A stretch of DNA of 64,000 nucleotides from Undaria pinnatifida (taxonomy: Eukaryota > Sar > Phaeophyceae > Laminariales > Alariaceae), in the NCBI GenBank assembly GCA_012845835.1, contig JABAKD010000001.1:12049501-12113500 (forward strand), written 5' to 3'. Every line of letters begins with the position of its first letter. Position 1 is the first letter of the stretch. The notes beneath the pieces were generated by a model. That model was given only the letters and a program-made list of their open reading frames with translations, did no database searches and was not told the origin of the DNA. Positions 36,501-46,462 of this stretch are shown piece after piece. The position numbers and the translations under genes are program-made.

Positions 36501-39500
36501 CATGCTACTCACGCTGCAGGCGCGTCACTGGCTTTCCTGAGGTTCTTTACCTGGGGAGCAGTATAGCCCACACAAAAACTGACGCGTGCTACGATAGAGG
36601 TATACCTTTTTTTGGCGAAAGCGGTTTTCTGAATGACGGGGCTCTATAACCCAAAATCGTCGGAAATGGGCCATTTTGCTTTTGAAATGGGCCATTTTGC
36701 TTTTGAAATGGGCCATTTTGCTTTTGAAAATGGGCCATTTTGCTTTTATAACATATTCTCGTTGTGTATCTCTAGGCCATGGAGATTTTTTATCCGGTCG
36801 TACGAATCAGTTATATTCTTCTCCAAATCTGTTTTGTCTTCAAGAGAGGTCCTAGAAGCCCCCAAATGGAGGAATCTCTCAGAAAAAAAAGTGGTGCACC
36901 TACCTCTATAAACGTAGCACGCGTCAACTGTGGTCGCTTTTGGTCAACTGAAAGTGCACTCCCGTGTACCCAAACCCACGGCCTAGGGCAGAAAAAAAAA
37001 ACACCGGGCTTTTCATGGGCCGGACCACCACTCGTGGGTCGGGATGACACAACCCGACCCGCGAGTTTTGAACAACTGTGGTGACCCGACCCGTTCCGAC
37101 CCGTGAGATTTTGAACCGCAGCATCTCCGACTCGGCCCGCGAAGGTTTGGTAACTTCCTGACTCGATCCGCGGATCGGATCGTGGAACCCGTGAAAAGCC
37201 CGGGAAAATATCAATATTGCTAGAAAACAACGACACTCCGGCGATTTTGGGTGAGGGAGCCCCGTCATCAACTAGGAAAAAAGTGTTGGCAAAAACAGGG
37301 CTGCCTCTAAGTTATTACGCGTCCTATGCTACGTTGGAACAACACGGTAAAGAGCCTCTACTGCACAGCAGCGGCAGCAATCGCGGGGAAATAAAACGGA
37401 TAGGACCACAGAGGGGCAGCACGAAATCGGAAATGTAAGCCCTCCGGGAGCACGCTTAGTGAAAATGAACGCGGATGAGGGGAAATTTTAGCGTGCGATC
37501 GTCCTACAGCGGCCGACCTTACGACGAAACTGGCACATACATGTTTTAGAGATTCAGTGCTGGGGGAAGACGAGGCCCACAGCACACGAAAGCACGAAAA
37601 CATCCGCGCAAAATCTAAACGAAAATCTCGAAACAAAACACACATCATAAAAGGCAAAACCGCTCAGAAAAAAACGTCGTCCCACTGTAGCGGTAACACT
37701 CATGTGGGCAAGTGTTTGTGACCGCGATGTGAACGGTTGACCTCACCTCAAGTGTGCACCTATCGGCTAGCATGATAATTTTACGAGGAGCTACAGCTAT
37801 CTGGGGACTATAGCGCACATTGGAAAATAAAGGTGGCCATGTTGCGCGAACGAATATCTTCGAGAAGTCATGTTTAGGGTGAGACATTGAGCTCCTCAGG
37901 TTTGGAGCTCGGACACTTTCTGCTGCATCCCAAGCGTGAGATGGCTCGGATACGAGCACTCTTGCAGTCGTAGAACTGAGACAGCAACGGCAACAATAGT
38001 CGAGAAGGTGATGGGGGGTCAAATGATCTGCGCGGCGTCCTCAAGGTGAGAGCCAACACGTGAAGGGTAGCCCCGACAGCACGAGCACGGTAATGGAAGC
38101 CGCTCAGCACAAACCATGATGATAAATGGCTACAGCACCGTTAACGACCACCGCAATAGTAGCAAGAAAACATAAGCATCAACGAGATACGGTAATAAAC
38201 AGGGCGACGAGGACGACATCGTTCACGCTAACTCAACGACAATATAATATATCGATGGTGCATCGGCAACGCAAACGGTATCGGCTTGCCAGTGGTAGCA
38301 GTAACGGCAACGTGAACAGCTGCCGCGGGACCCCTCCTACGGTAAGGAAAACTCAAAATTCTAAACAGGGTGTGAGTTTTGTGCACTTCACTGATTCCAC
38401 ACGTCACCCCAACTCGAACTTTGAAGAGAATTGATTGCACGCAAAACTCGATGAACAACTCTCTGTGCTCCAAGAAACCCAAAAAAATCGTGTGCTTGAA
38501 CGCCAAAATGGTTCTCCGATGTATCGTGGAGAAGGAAGCCCCTCGAAACAAGAAAAACAAGAATGAAAAAATGTCCCACACAGTTGTCCTATCGCAGCAC
38601 GCGTCGGAACTGCGACAACGACGCACAGCGATAACAGTCTTGACGCGATTTAACGGAACCGGCAACGGAAACGAAGACGGGAACGAACCTCGTCAGGGAG
38701 GAATCGTTGCACACCCTTCCCGTTCTCTATGCGATAAACACGTGCTCGGGGCCTCCAGGTTTCAATGGGTTCGTCGAGATCTGCCATGTTAAATCCGCCG
38801 CACACGAAACGCCCCCTTCTGTCGCACCTGGATTCGACAAAGACACGCCGAAGCAAACAAGCAAGGCGCGTTTACCCCGTGATACCCGCGTAAGGCACCC
38901 GAAACAATGCGAAGGGCGGGCTGCTACTGCACTTTCTCTTGAACCCTCTCGACGGTGCGGCATGTGCGCAGCACGTGCAGCATCAAGCTACAAGTCAGTG
39001 GTGCAGCTCTTCTACCCCAGAGTGCATGGATTTTACTGCTTCCCAACCAACGTGATACGTACTCGAGTACTGCGTATCCCAAGGCGGGCTTCTTGTATAT
39101 GCCAGAGTGCGCGTTCTATGTTCGGTACGAAACGACCGCCCGCCTTTACATTCGCCTGCAAAGGTCATTCACAACCTGTTGATGCCGTTTTTCATATTAC
39201 ATACAATAGAATTTCAGCCCGGTACGGCCGTGCCTTTAGTATTTTCGAGTATCTTTCATCATGGCTATGGCGGGCGGGTACCCTCTTTTTCACTGCACCG
39301 CGCAACAACAGGACTAGCGCGCTAGAGAACCCTATATCAATGCCAACAACAACAAGAACATCGGCACCAATACATGTGCATTGCACCGTCTCACCAGGAC
39401 AAACTCTAGTACAACACATTTTATAACATACAAAATATGTTTGGTAACGTGCCAGGTAGCAGGTACATGCATGATATCTCCTCTCCTACGGCGTTATCAT

Positions 39501-42500
39501 AACGCTATGCTACGACACTCAACACTACCGTTGCACAACGGGTCACCTGCATTATTTGCTTTTTTCGTAGAAGTTCGTTCATGGAAGCTTCCACGGAAGC
39601 TTCCATCGCTCTCAATGAACTTCCACGGAAAAAGCAAACGGTGCAGGAGACCGTGCAGAGCAGACTAGAAGAGTGTCTTGCCGACTCGACGATGTACAAA
39701 ATCTTAGTCGAGCCACTTGATCGCAACCAGTATTTTCTCTAGGTGACATGTGACTACATGATGTCATATGAGTCTACGAGTACGTGCACAAAACCTGTTT
39801 GATCGTATTTTTTTGGCTTGCCGCGCGACGAAAGGAACCCACACAATAGTAGCATCACGCGAAACACGCCTTGTTTATATTATTCAGTCTATCGTACAAC
39901 GACCACCCCCGCTGCCACCGTGGCACTGTCTAATGCGCTCTCGTGAATACCTGCCGTCGTTGAGTCTGATGTCGGGAAGCTGCTCATACTCGTCGGGCTC
40001 GCCACCAGCGGCGGCGGCAACTCTCTTCCCAGTGCTGGGGTTGTAGAGAGAAAAGCCGTCCTCAAACGACACAAGGAGGGGACAGTCGGGCTCTCGCCCC
40101 CCTTCGTCTCGAAGCGCGATAGACCCAGGCCTGTCAATTATTACAGGAAAAATGTGCGAAAAAGTGCACGTAGAAAGGGGGCAAGGGGGTCATAACGTGG
40201 CAGAGGGGAAGGTGTGGTCGAGCTTCGGAATATCAGGCAGAGTGAGTAGCATTGAACCCAAGCCGATAGCGACATTTACGTATCGTACCCACACATGCCT
40301 CTATCAAGCCGGGCAGTACGCCTGTAGACCTCAAGGGACCAAACTCACGGTGGTACAGGGGTAACTTTGGCGGCATTTTGTTGCAGGAGCGTTTGGTCAC
40401 TCGCGCGAGGAACGCCCCTGTTCCCTTCTTGCGGTCTTACGTTTTGGTGCAGCACAGCGCTGTTTAGGTTTCTGCAGCATACCTACGCACAGGAATGGCT
40501 AGCTACACGCTGCGCCAAGCAAACTGCCTAAATAAATACCTTTTTTTGTCAGTGACGCACGGAGTAACCCCTGCGAGTGGCTCAAATCGGGCAAAGAGGG
40601 GTATGATACTACAACACCGTGGCCTTGGTCAAGGGAAGGGAGACATCATGTAGCAGGGGCGCGGGGTAGCAGGGGGGGGGTGGGGGGGGTGCGACCGTTT
40701 TCAGTATCCCGGCCGACGAAAAGTCGTTTCGATCCTTTTTTGGGTAGAGTGGACATATGCTGCGGTAGCCGAGGTAGTACACCATTCTTTTTTTGAGGCT
40801 CTTAACTGAGGAGATATATACACCTCTACCCTGCACCCCACCCAGAAAGTGACAATGCAAGGAAAATGGCTGCAGGTGCATCTCGGTGCTAACATGTGAT
40901 GATGTCTCAGGTACTAAAAAACGAGAAGAAAAATCATTTTTTTTATAAAACGCGTTCCAGCGACATACTCGCGTAGGGTGGAGGGGCTCCGGACATCGTA
41001 TTTGTGCTTTTCACAAAAGAAGCGGTATCCTTGTCGTCGTAGAGGGCGACAGCGCTGCACAAAAGCATTAAAAGCGGCTGCGACGTACGCACACTGCTTC
41101 TCCTCCAGCACACAGCGAGGTACTTAGGGTAGGTAAGGGGGGCGCTATACCCTTTTTCATTCTGAGGGATTTGAGCCAGTCGCACGAGTGACTCCGTTCC
41201 TCACTGACGACGACAATAATTTACGCGATATGTGCTTGGCGCAGGCGTGGCCGACAATATTTTCCATTGCGGATTCACGTCGCGAAATTCACATAGCACC
41301 TAATAAGCGTAATACCACAAACGAAACAGGGGGTCTCACTCGCGGGCCACTGAAAACAAACAAACAAAAGGGATACCCCCTCATGGTACCGTTGGTCCGC
41401 CGCGATACAGGCGAGCTTGTACATGTCGGCGTCCCCTCTTAGAGTTTAGTCGGTGAACATCGTCCCAAAAACGGAAAATGTCGTGGATTCGAGCTCCCCC
41501 TCCCCCCCCCCCCCCCCCCCCCGAGCGCATAACCGTGCTCAAAGGCACTCTTGTTTGGGTAAGATTTGACGAACGGGAAAGCGCGAGAGCGTAAGTTGGC
41601 AAAATTCTATTTCTATTAGCACCGAGACAAGAAAAAAAAATGCTGAAAATTGAGAATGCCGAACCTTACGCGCGCGATAAAAGTGAAGGCACATATCTGG
41701 GGAATGAAGGCAAAACACCTGTGACCACGGCTTACGGCATGTCCAGAAGGTCGCTGCGGGCGAAACCTCTTACGAGCTGCTGTCGAGTAAATGTGATGAT
41801 ATGCACAAGAAAAAAAATACGACTGCAAATTGTCGAATCGTCACCTAGTCCAGGCGGCTTGCAAAAAAAAGGTGAGCTTCGACGAATGCTTCGACTTCAC
41901 GGCTCACACCCAGAGGGACTTTTAATTGTTTATAGATGAACTGCGAAGAGGCATGAGGCCACACAAATGCCAGCAGACGTACACTTTTCTATCCCACCAC
42001 AGATAGAGGACCGGTTACGACATATTTTGAAATGTGATATTCCTGGGGTTCCTAGCCGACCCTCGGATTTGCTGCGAGCGGGCATCGGATCAGGGTGCCT
42101 GGTTGGCCCTGCCGGCTGTTATCGACACAGCAGCTGGAGGGGCTCGACCTGGAACAGTGAGGTCGGCATTATTACGGTCCCAAGCCCAAAACGTGTGTGG
42201 GTGCAATTGTTGAGGAATCAACTTCCCCAAGAATCAAGTAACAACAGCATGTGGGGACCAATGCATCTCGGCTATGCGGGAAAAGGTGGATGGGGTCTTC
42301 GATACTGTACCGGGAGAGGTGGGGACAAGGGTCCTATCAGCGAGAATATCGGAGCATTGAAACTTGGAGAAAAAAATGTCATTACTTGAAGAAAGCGGGC
42401 CTAAACATGGAGTTACCAGCCCTACGGACCACGGATAGAGCAAGCCGCGCCGTACGGAGCCAGAAGAGGAGAGCAAAGCCTACCGCGGGGGCAAACGAAA

Positions 42501-45114
42501 ATCATAGATGAGTGCAATCATAGTGCAATCATCGTGCAATCATCGTGACCAACCGGGGGAATCAAAAGACACAGAAAGGTACACACAGGTTAACCATGAC
42601 CAGAGGTTGTCGAATTCTATCGTTTTCGGCCACAGATGGGAACGCAGATGCAGCGACGAAACCAGACGATGAAGATGGCATGGGGACATTTGCCAACGTG
42701 TGATATGGCATGGATTGCATTTTGAGCGCACAACAACTAGACTTCCACAATTAGTTGGACGAGCACAACAGGCGTGCAGAGTGGAACTCCTCGAGCTAAA
42801 ACGTGGGTTCGGACAAGTCGAGACTAACGCAGGATTTTGAGCCACCCCGCGCTGGGGGTGTTTGCAGCAGAAGTTTCTGAGCTCGTGGTGTTTACCCGAG
42901 GAACTCAATGTCTCACCCTACGTAAGCATGACTTCGAACAAGTTCGATCGCCGAAGCCGACCAACATTTCCATCATGTGCTGTACCCCCAAAACAAGTAC
43001 CACACAGTCGAAAAAACGAAAAAAAAATCATCCTCGCCGATAGTTTCACGCTTGACGAAAATGTTAAGGAAACGTTTCCCTCACAAAGCGCGACCCCCCC
43101 CCCCCCCCCCCCCCCCCCGCGTAGAATACACTCATTTTTTGGCAATTTGATGGTAGCAATAACTAGTAGTGCGGAAGGACTGGACTGTGATTTAGCTAAA
43201 CGTCATAATGGCTACTCATCGTAGGTTATTCAGCAATGTGGCGAAGTTGCATCCCGCTGACTGAATTTAGGAGTTTTCTCGGTGTACGAAACTCATTGCG
43301 AGATACGAGCGCTCGAAACGTTTGCTGCACCATTCCCATTGGGTTTTCAGTGGCAAGCACATCCCGAGTCAGCGATTTCAAGGCAGAAACCTAGCAGCCT
43401 CAGTAGAAAGTGGTAAGCATCACCTGGAGGGCAGATCCCACCCCTCGGCGGTGATAGCGCCGTCGCTGCCACCCTCCGGAGAACCGAGCCTCACGACTTT
43501 CTTGCCGTCAATGTCTTGGGTTTGGCGCGAACACGACGTGGGCAAAACGGAGTACGTGGGGAGGGGAGATATCGGGTCACATAAACCAACAACGAGCGGA
43601 GTCCAACATCCAAACGCGCAACAGACACATGTTGCTTTTCTGGGGCTCACATTTGAGAAGCTCTATTCCCCACCGTATACTGAATGCGAGAAAAGTGAAA
43701 GTTCAAGAGGCGATGGACAACCCCATGGCCTACAGGTGCCCAAAGGGAGAAAAACTTGAGATACAAGAAACGAAGTACCGACGTGTCATTCAGAACAAAG
43801 GTTTACCCTAAAATGTGCTAACTCTACCATCGCAGCACACGGGTCAACAACGACGGCATAGAAAACGCCACCATAGAAAACAATTTGCATACTTTACGTA
43901 TGTAGCCCTGGTGGTTTGTAGCTCCGCATTAGTTCCTCGGTTCGGACCCGTCCCGGGAACAGGCACAACCGAGGACCCACAACGACCGAACTCTAGGATT
44001 TCGCCGACGAAAAAAAAAAAATCGAAACCGAACCGTCGGGAAGTTCCTCGCGTGCCGTTCTGAAGTGCCAGTCGCACTTTTATCAAGCTATGCGTCACGC
44101 AACCGAAGCGAACCGCGCACGGGCATCAAGACGCGGGTTGTACATCCGTCAAATAAATGTCTTAATTGCTCGGAGATCAAGGTTCCCACCGTGTGGTCGA
44201 GAATGGCTGTACTGACCAAGGGTACGGTACTGTAGTGTCACACTATTGCCATTGTAGTATCATCATACCCCCATTTTCCACTAGACCGGATTTCCACCAC
44301 TCGCACACGCAAAGAACTCTGCACCTCACAGACACAACGGTTCAAGGCGTTTTTTTTGTTTTTCGGCGCGCAGCGTAGATGACCAATCCAATCACTGCGG
44401 ATTCATGCCGCACCATTAAAGCAGCGCGCAAGCTTAAACTCGTAAAGGAACGGGGGGGGGGGGGGGGGTCACTCGCTCGAGTGACACCGAGCCGCCACTA
44501 CTGCAGACCAAAAGCCGGCGAAAACGCCTTCTACGATGGGGGAGCTACCCACACCACTTTTTTTTTTGGTTGCTGAGGTCCCTCACTTTCGGAGCTTAAG
44601 ACCGCCCCACACAACAAAAAACAAAAGTTTGGAGTAAAATAGAAGTGCTACCCACATGGTCTAAAGTTACACAACGAGAATCACGAAGAAAAAAAATCTG
44701 GTTTATTTTCGGACGATTTTGGGTTGAGGAGCCCCGTCTTTCAGGGGCCATTTTTCAGACAAAAAAGTGCCACCCCCTTTCGCAGCACGCGTCCGAAAGT
44801 AGCAAACCCCTCACTGTGGCCTGGGTATACACGGTATACTTCAAAGAAGCTCGCAAAAGCATAGCCGCGTTCTTCAAAGGCCGCTTGCAAGCATAGCCGC
44901 GTTTCGAGGAATTCGTTCATCTCACAGACGACGATGAGTTGTCGTCCATTATATTTTCGTGAACCTTACCGATCCACCACAGCTCTTGCTTGCGGCCGCA
45001 CCACACAAAACTCTCGGCGATGATGTATGCCTCGTCTACGATTGGCACCACTGTGTCCACCGGAAGCTCCGATAGAGGCTGAAGCCAAACCAGGTTTTGC
45101 GCTTTTCCGGCCAT
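33437..45114 (-). CDS. SMP-30/gluconolactonase/regucalcin-like protein, complete, 8 exons, 334 residues
   Basis: Exons in transcript order: 45114-44970, 43514-43424, 40130-39951, 38827-38689, 36412-36266, 35612-35496, 35006-34930, 33545-33437. Together they make 1005 nt with all phases matching. The fold is a six-bladed propeller that binds one divalent metal. Relatives hydrolyse sugar lactones or related esters, usually in the cytosol. Expected ligands are present: Glu34 in AESFVW, Asn191 in CYNSTCF and Asp239 in FPDGATVDADG. Other family signatures are LPDIRLNDG, CDRRGRFVCGGFN, CVGFGGAEMDILFIASAT and the C-terminal GSVFAVKLEGIKGVPEPYF. ATG at 45114-45112 sits in a GCC-ATG-G context with an in-frame TGA 21 nt upstream. 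Length is close to the family norm of about 300, and I see no signal peptide. The exact substrate cannot be told. Confidence 0.93.
33718..34011 (-). mobile_element. MITE family 1 copy in the last intron of the SMP-30-like gene
   Basis: Both ends are kept: GATGCGTGCTACGATAGAGG and ACAATCGTAGCATGCGTCG. The reversed internal blocks (ACAACGAGAACCGGGCAAAT, TGCTAGCTACCTCTAG) show - orientation. Confidence 0.85.
34480..34630 (-). mobile_element. Foldback element, arm fragment
   Basis: Contains AGGGGAGTCGCCGACCTATG, TAAATGAGGACACAC, GCGCGATCGGATTGTCACAC and TCTTCGATCTCACAGCTGGA in the same order as the right arm of the 54-55.7 kb element. Confidence 0.8.
34930..35006 (-). CDS. SMP-30-like exon 7
   Basis: The acceptor is ATCACCCAG and the donor GTGAGA. 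It encodes VPGAKGITCVGFGGAEMDIL, then FIASA(T). This matches the T-x-x-x-FGG-x-D-x-x-x-L-Y-x-T-x-A block of SMP-30 proteins. It leaves in phase 2. Confidence 0.92.
35496..35612 (-). CDS. SMP-30-like exon 6
   Basis: The acceptor is GCCGTTACAG and the donor GTGAGG, 39 whole codons. It encodes DGFPDGATVDADGCVWVALY, then GSGEVRRYSPLGELLRTIE. Asp239 of PDG is the third metal ligand. This is the most diagnostic block of the family. Confidence 0.95.
36266..36412 (-). CDS. SMP-30-like exon 5
   Basis: The acceptor is TTTTTGACAG and the donor GTATAG, 49 whole codons. It encodes EFACYNSTCFSVDGSVMYSS, then YDYNSETGDTSNKRVFVDLK. Asn191 is the second metal ligand. The usual S-N-G is Y-N-S here, which also creates an N-S-T sequon. 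Confidence 0.93.
36577..36925 (+). mobile_element. MITE family 1 copy with internal 21-bp tandem repeat
   Basis: The best preserved ends are GACGCGTGCTACGATAGAGG and ATAAACGTAGCACGCGTC. Four tandem units of GGGCCATTTTGCTTTTGAAA(T) lie at 36,667-36,750 where other copies have one degenerate unit. Intron 4 of the SMP-30-like gene. Confidence 0.92.
37003..37203. mobile_element. GGCCCG-rich dispersed element with inverted ends
   Basis: The ends ACCGGGCTTTTCATGGGCC and its approximate complement GAACCCGTGAAAAGCCCGGG frame about 200 bp of GACCCGACCCGCGAGTTTTG-type words. Confidence 0.68.
37225..37335 (-). mobile_element. MITE family 1, truncated copy
   Basis: CGGCGATTTTGGGTGAGGGA, GCCCCGTCATCA and CTGCCTCTAAGTTATTACGC resemble the reversed left half of family 1. 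The rest is lost. Confidence 0.5.
38560..38607 (-). mobile_element. MITE family 1, terminus only
   Basis: AAAAAATGTCCCACACAGTT runs into CCTATCGCAGCACGCGTCGG, a family 1 end. The inner part is unrecognisable. A similar lone terminus (ACCATCGCAGCACACGGGTC) lies at 43,827. Confidence 0.45.
38689..38827 (-). CDS. SMP-30-like exon 4
   Basis: The acceptor is GAATCCAG and the donor GTTCGT. It encodes RCDRRGRFVCGGFNMADLD, then RARVYRIENGKGVQRFLPDE. It continues LNDG of exon 3 directly, as in the family. It leaves in phase 0. Confidence 0.92.
39951..40130 (-). CDS. SMP-30-like exon 3
   Basis: The acceptor is AATTGACAG and the donor GTATTC. It encodes PGSIALRDEGG, LLVSFEDGFSLYNPSTG and LPDIRLNDG. 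The last is the conserved substrate-pocket segment before the next blade. Phase 2 on both sides. Confidence 0.92.
40360..40625 (-). mobile_element. MITE family 2-related copy
   Basis: On the - strand it carries TTTGAGCCACTCGCAGGGGT, CACTGACAAAAA and a right part with CCTCGCGCGAGTGACC. This order is the same as at 45,462-45,718. Intron 2 of the SMP-30-like gene. Confidence 0.6.
41110..41400 (+). mobile_element. MITE family 2-related copy
   Basis: Shares TTTGAGCCA-TCGCACGAGTG, CATTGCGGATT and GGGGTCTCACTCGCG with 45,462-45,718. The ends are diverged. Confidence 0.65.
41560..41870 (+). mobile_element. SINE family B, body fragment
   Basis: Contains GGAAAGCGCGAGAGCGTAAG, GCGCGCGATAAAAGTGAAGG, CACCTGTGACCACGGCTTAC and GTCCAGAAGGTCGC, all in order with the copy at 49.1-49.3 kb. 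Confidence 0.75.
41871..43423 (-). other. SMP-30-like intron 2, upstream part, nothing recognised
   Basis: Anonymous sequence apart from a 13-bp triplet (GTGCAATCAT(A/C)) at about 42,510-42,545 and a C tract at 43,097. Confidence 0.4.
43424..43514 (-). CDS. SMP-30-like exon 2
   Basis: The acceptor is CCCAAG and the donor GTGATG. It encodes DIDGKKVVRLGSPEGG, then ITAEGWDLPS, the blade usually ending in W-x-L-P. It enters in phase 1 and leaves in phase 2. Confidence 0.88.
44512..44795 (-). mobile_element. MITE family 1 copy in intron 1 of the SMP-30-like gene
   Basis: Reversed blocks CACAACGAGAATCACGAAG, GGACGATTTTGGGTTGAGGA, GCCCCGTCTTTC and AAAAGTGCCACCCCC, with terminus CGCAGCACGCGTCC. Confidence 0.85.
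44970..45114 (-). CDS. SMP-30-like exon 1 (start codon)
   Basis: It encodes MAGKAQNLVWLQPL, then AYIIAESFVWCGRKQELWWI. AESFVW carries the first metal ligand, Glu34. Donor GTAAGG leaves a phase 1 G that joins AC of exon 2 to give Asp, restoring the family pattern W-I-D-I. Confidence 0.9.
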
Positions 45115-45204
45115 GGCTTTTCTGCGTATTTTTCACACGCGTTTAAGGAAACAGCAACAATTATTGGTTGGCGGGATATAATATCATAGGGTGGAGCATA
45201 GGGG

Positions 45205-45275
45205 CGGGGATCCACACGATTGAGCCAAACAGAGCTTGCGCTTTATCCCAGCCGTGGCGTTTTTGCGTGGAGACG
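45205..45275 (-). pseudogene. Degenerate copy of SMP-30-like exon 1 (copy B)
   Basis: On the - strand CACGCAAAAACGCCACGG, then AAAGCGCAAGCTCTGTTTGG and CTCAA aligns with the 5' flank and first codons of exon 1 (45,131-45,072). The ATG is lost. Confidence 0.7.
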
Positions 45276-45287
45276 TTATTATTTTTA

Positions 45288-45413
45288 GACTCAAGCAGCT
45301 TAAAGTCAAAGCGCGGGTAAGAAAGATTGTTGACCACGGCTGGAAAGCTTAGACGCAAGCAGCTCAAAGTCAAAGCGCGGGTAAGAAAGAGTGTTGACTA
45401 CGGCTGGAAAGCG
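45288..45413. repeat. 64-bp tandem duplication
   Basis: Two copies of CAAGCAGCT(T/C)AAAGTCAAAG through ACGGCTGGAAAGC, at 45,292 and 45,356, nearly identical. Confidence 0.95.
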
Positions 45414-45461
45414 GAGAGTACAACGGGAGGAGCGGTGAGGTAAGTTTGAGCCAAAGACCAA

Positions 45462-45718
45462 GGCTACGGTAGGGGGGGTACCCCTGTTTTCACTGGTGTG
45501 TTTGAGCCACTCGCACGAGTGACTCAGTACCTCACGGATGAAAATGGTTTAGGCAGTTGTTTTGGAGCAGCTTAGATTACCTTTGCATTGCGGATTGATT
45601 TCGTCAACATAAAACATGAAGAAAACGTAAGATCGCAAAAGAACGAAGGGGTTACTCGCGCGAGTGACCCCTAGCTACTGAAATTTGGGGCGAAAAAAGG
45701 CACCCCCCTACCGTAGCC
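45462..45718. mobile_element. MITE family 2, intact
   Basis: Terminal inverted repeats AGGCTACGGTAGGGGGG and CCCCCCTACCGTAGCCT frame 257 bp. There is an inner palindromic ACTCGCACGAGTGACTC and ACTCGCGCGAGTGACCCC. Target duplication is not clear. It sits between two exon 1 relics. Confidence 0.85.
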
Positions 45719-45775
45719 TGGGTCCAAACCAGGTCTTGAGTTCTTCCAGCCACGCCTGATCTACGTCCGGCGTAT
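45715..45775 (-). pseudogene. Degenerate copy of SMP-30-like exon 1 (copy C)
   Basis: On the - strand GGCGTGGCTGGAAGAACTCA followed by AGACCTGGTTTGGACCCAG aligns with ATGGCCGGAAAAGCGCAAAA, then CCTGGTTTGGCTTCAG of exon 1. Confidence 0.7.
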
Positions 45776-45879
45776 CTTTGTTTTAGCGTCAGTGTTAGCG
45801 CAAGTAAAAGGGAGCGTTCGCAGGGTGTTACTAGTGCAGGAAAGCGGGATGTGAAGGGGTGTGGAAGGGGTAGTGGAGG

Positions 45880-45930
45880 TTTCAGGGGCTCGAGCGAGAT
45901 CAGATTTCGCACTTTTCCAACCATGGCGTT
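45880..45930 (-). pseudogene. Degenerate copy of SMP-30-like exon 1 (copy D), ATG kept
   Basis: Reads MVGKVRNLISLEPL against MAGKAQNLVWLQPL of the real exon. The frame stays open downstream but loses similarity. Confidence 0.72.
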
Positions 45931-46024
45931 TCTAGCACGTGATCATGTGTAAAATATTATATTATCGAGAGAGCAAGTACACGTCAGCATTCAAGCGGGG
46001 GAAGGGTAGGGGGGGGGGACTATA

Positions 46025-46075
46025 CAAGAGACTTGAGCCAAACCAGGTTTTTGCGCTGTAACATCCAGGGCGCTC
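46025..46075 (-). pseudogene. Degenerate copy of SMP-30-like exon 1 (copy E)
   Basis: CAGCGCAAAAACCTGGTTTG then GCTCAAG matches the core of exon 1. The start region is lost. Confidence 0.65.
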
Positions 46076-46207
46076 GAACACATTTCGTTTACACTCGCGC
46101 GCGGAAGCAAGTAATGGCGGGATTCGAGAGGCGAGTACGGACGGAAGGAGGAGCGCGTGGGGGTACTTGTTACCGTGCGTGACAAGTATGCCGCCTCTAC
46201 CGAGGAC

Positions 46208-46462
46208 GCACGCCACGATAAGGTGTACCTTTTTTTGGCGAAAATGGTTTCTGAATGACGGGGCTCCTTAGCCCAAAATCGTCCGAAAAACATAGGCAAT
46301 TTTTCTCGGCAGGATTCTCGTTGTGTACCTAGAGGCCGTTAGAGTGTTCCTCCGGTAGCGGATATATATATTTTGCTCCTAATTACTTTTTGGGAGAGGT
46401 CTCGAGATCCCAACTTGAAGAAACCTCAGAAAAACAAAGGATGCACCTCTACCGAGGTGGCG
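46208..46462 (+). mobile_element. MITE family 1 copy, outer ends trimmed
   Basis: Contains GAAAATGGTTTCTGAATGAC, GGGGCTCCTTAGCCCAAAAT, CTCGTTGTGTACCTAGAGGC, TTTTTGGGAGAGGTCTCGAG and ATGCACCTCTACC. Confidence 0.85.

Noticed and set aside
38707-39426. 239-codon ORF on the + strand
   Set aside because: It overlaps exon 4 of the SMP-30-like gene in antisense and runs into its intron; composition shows no family.
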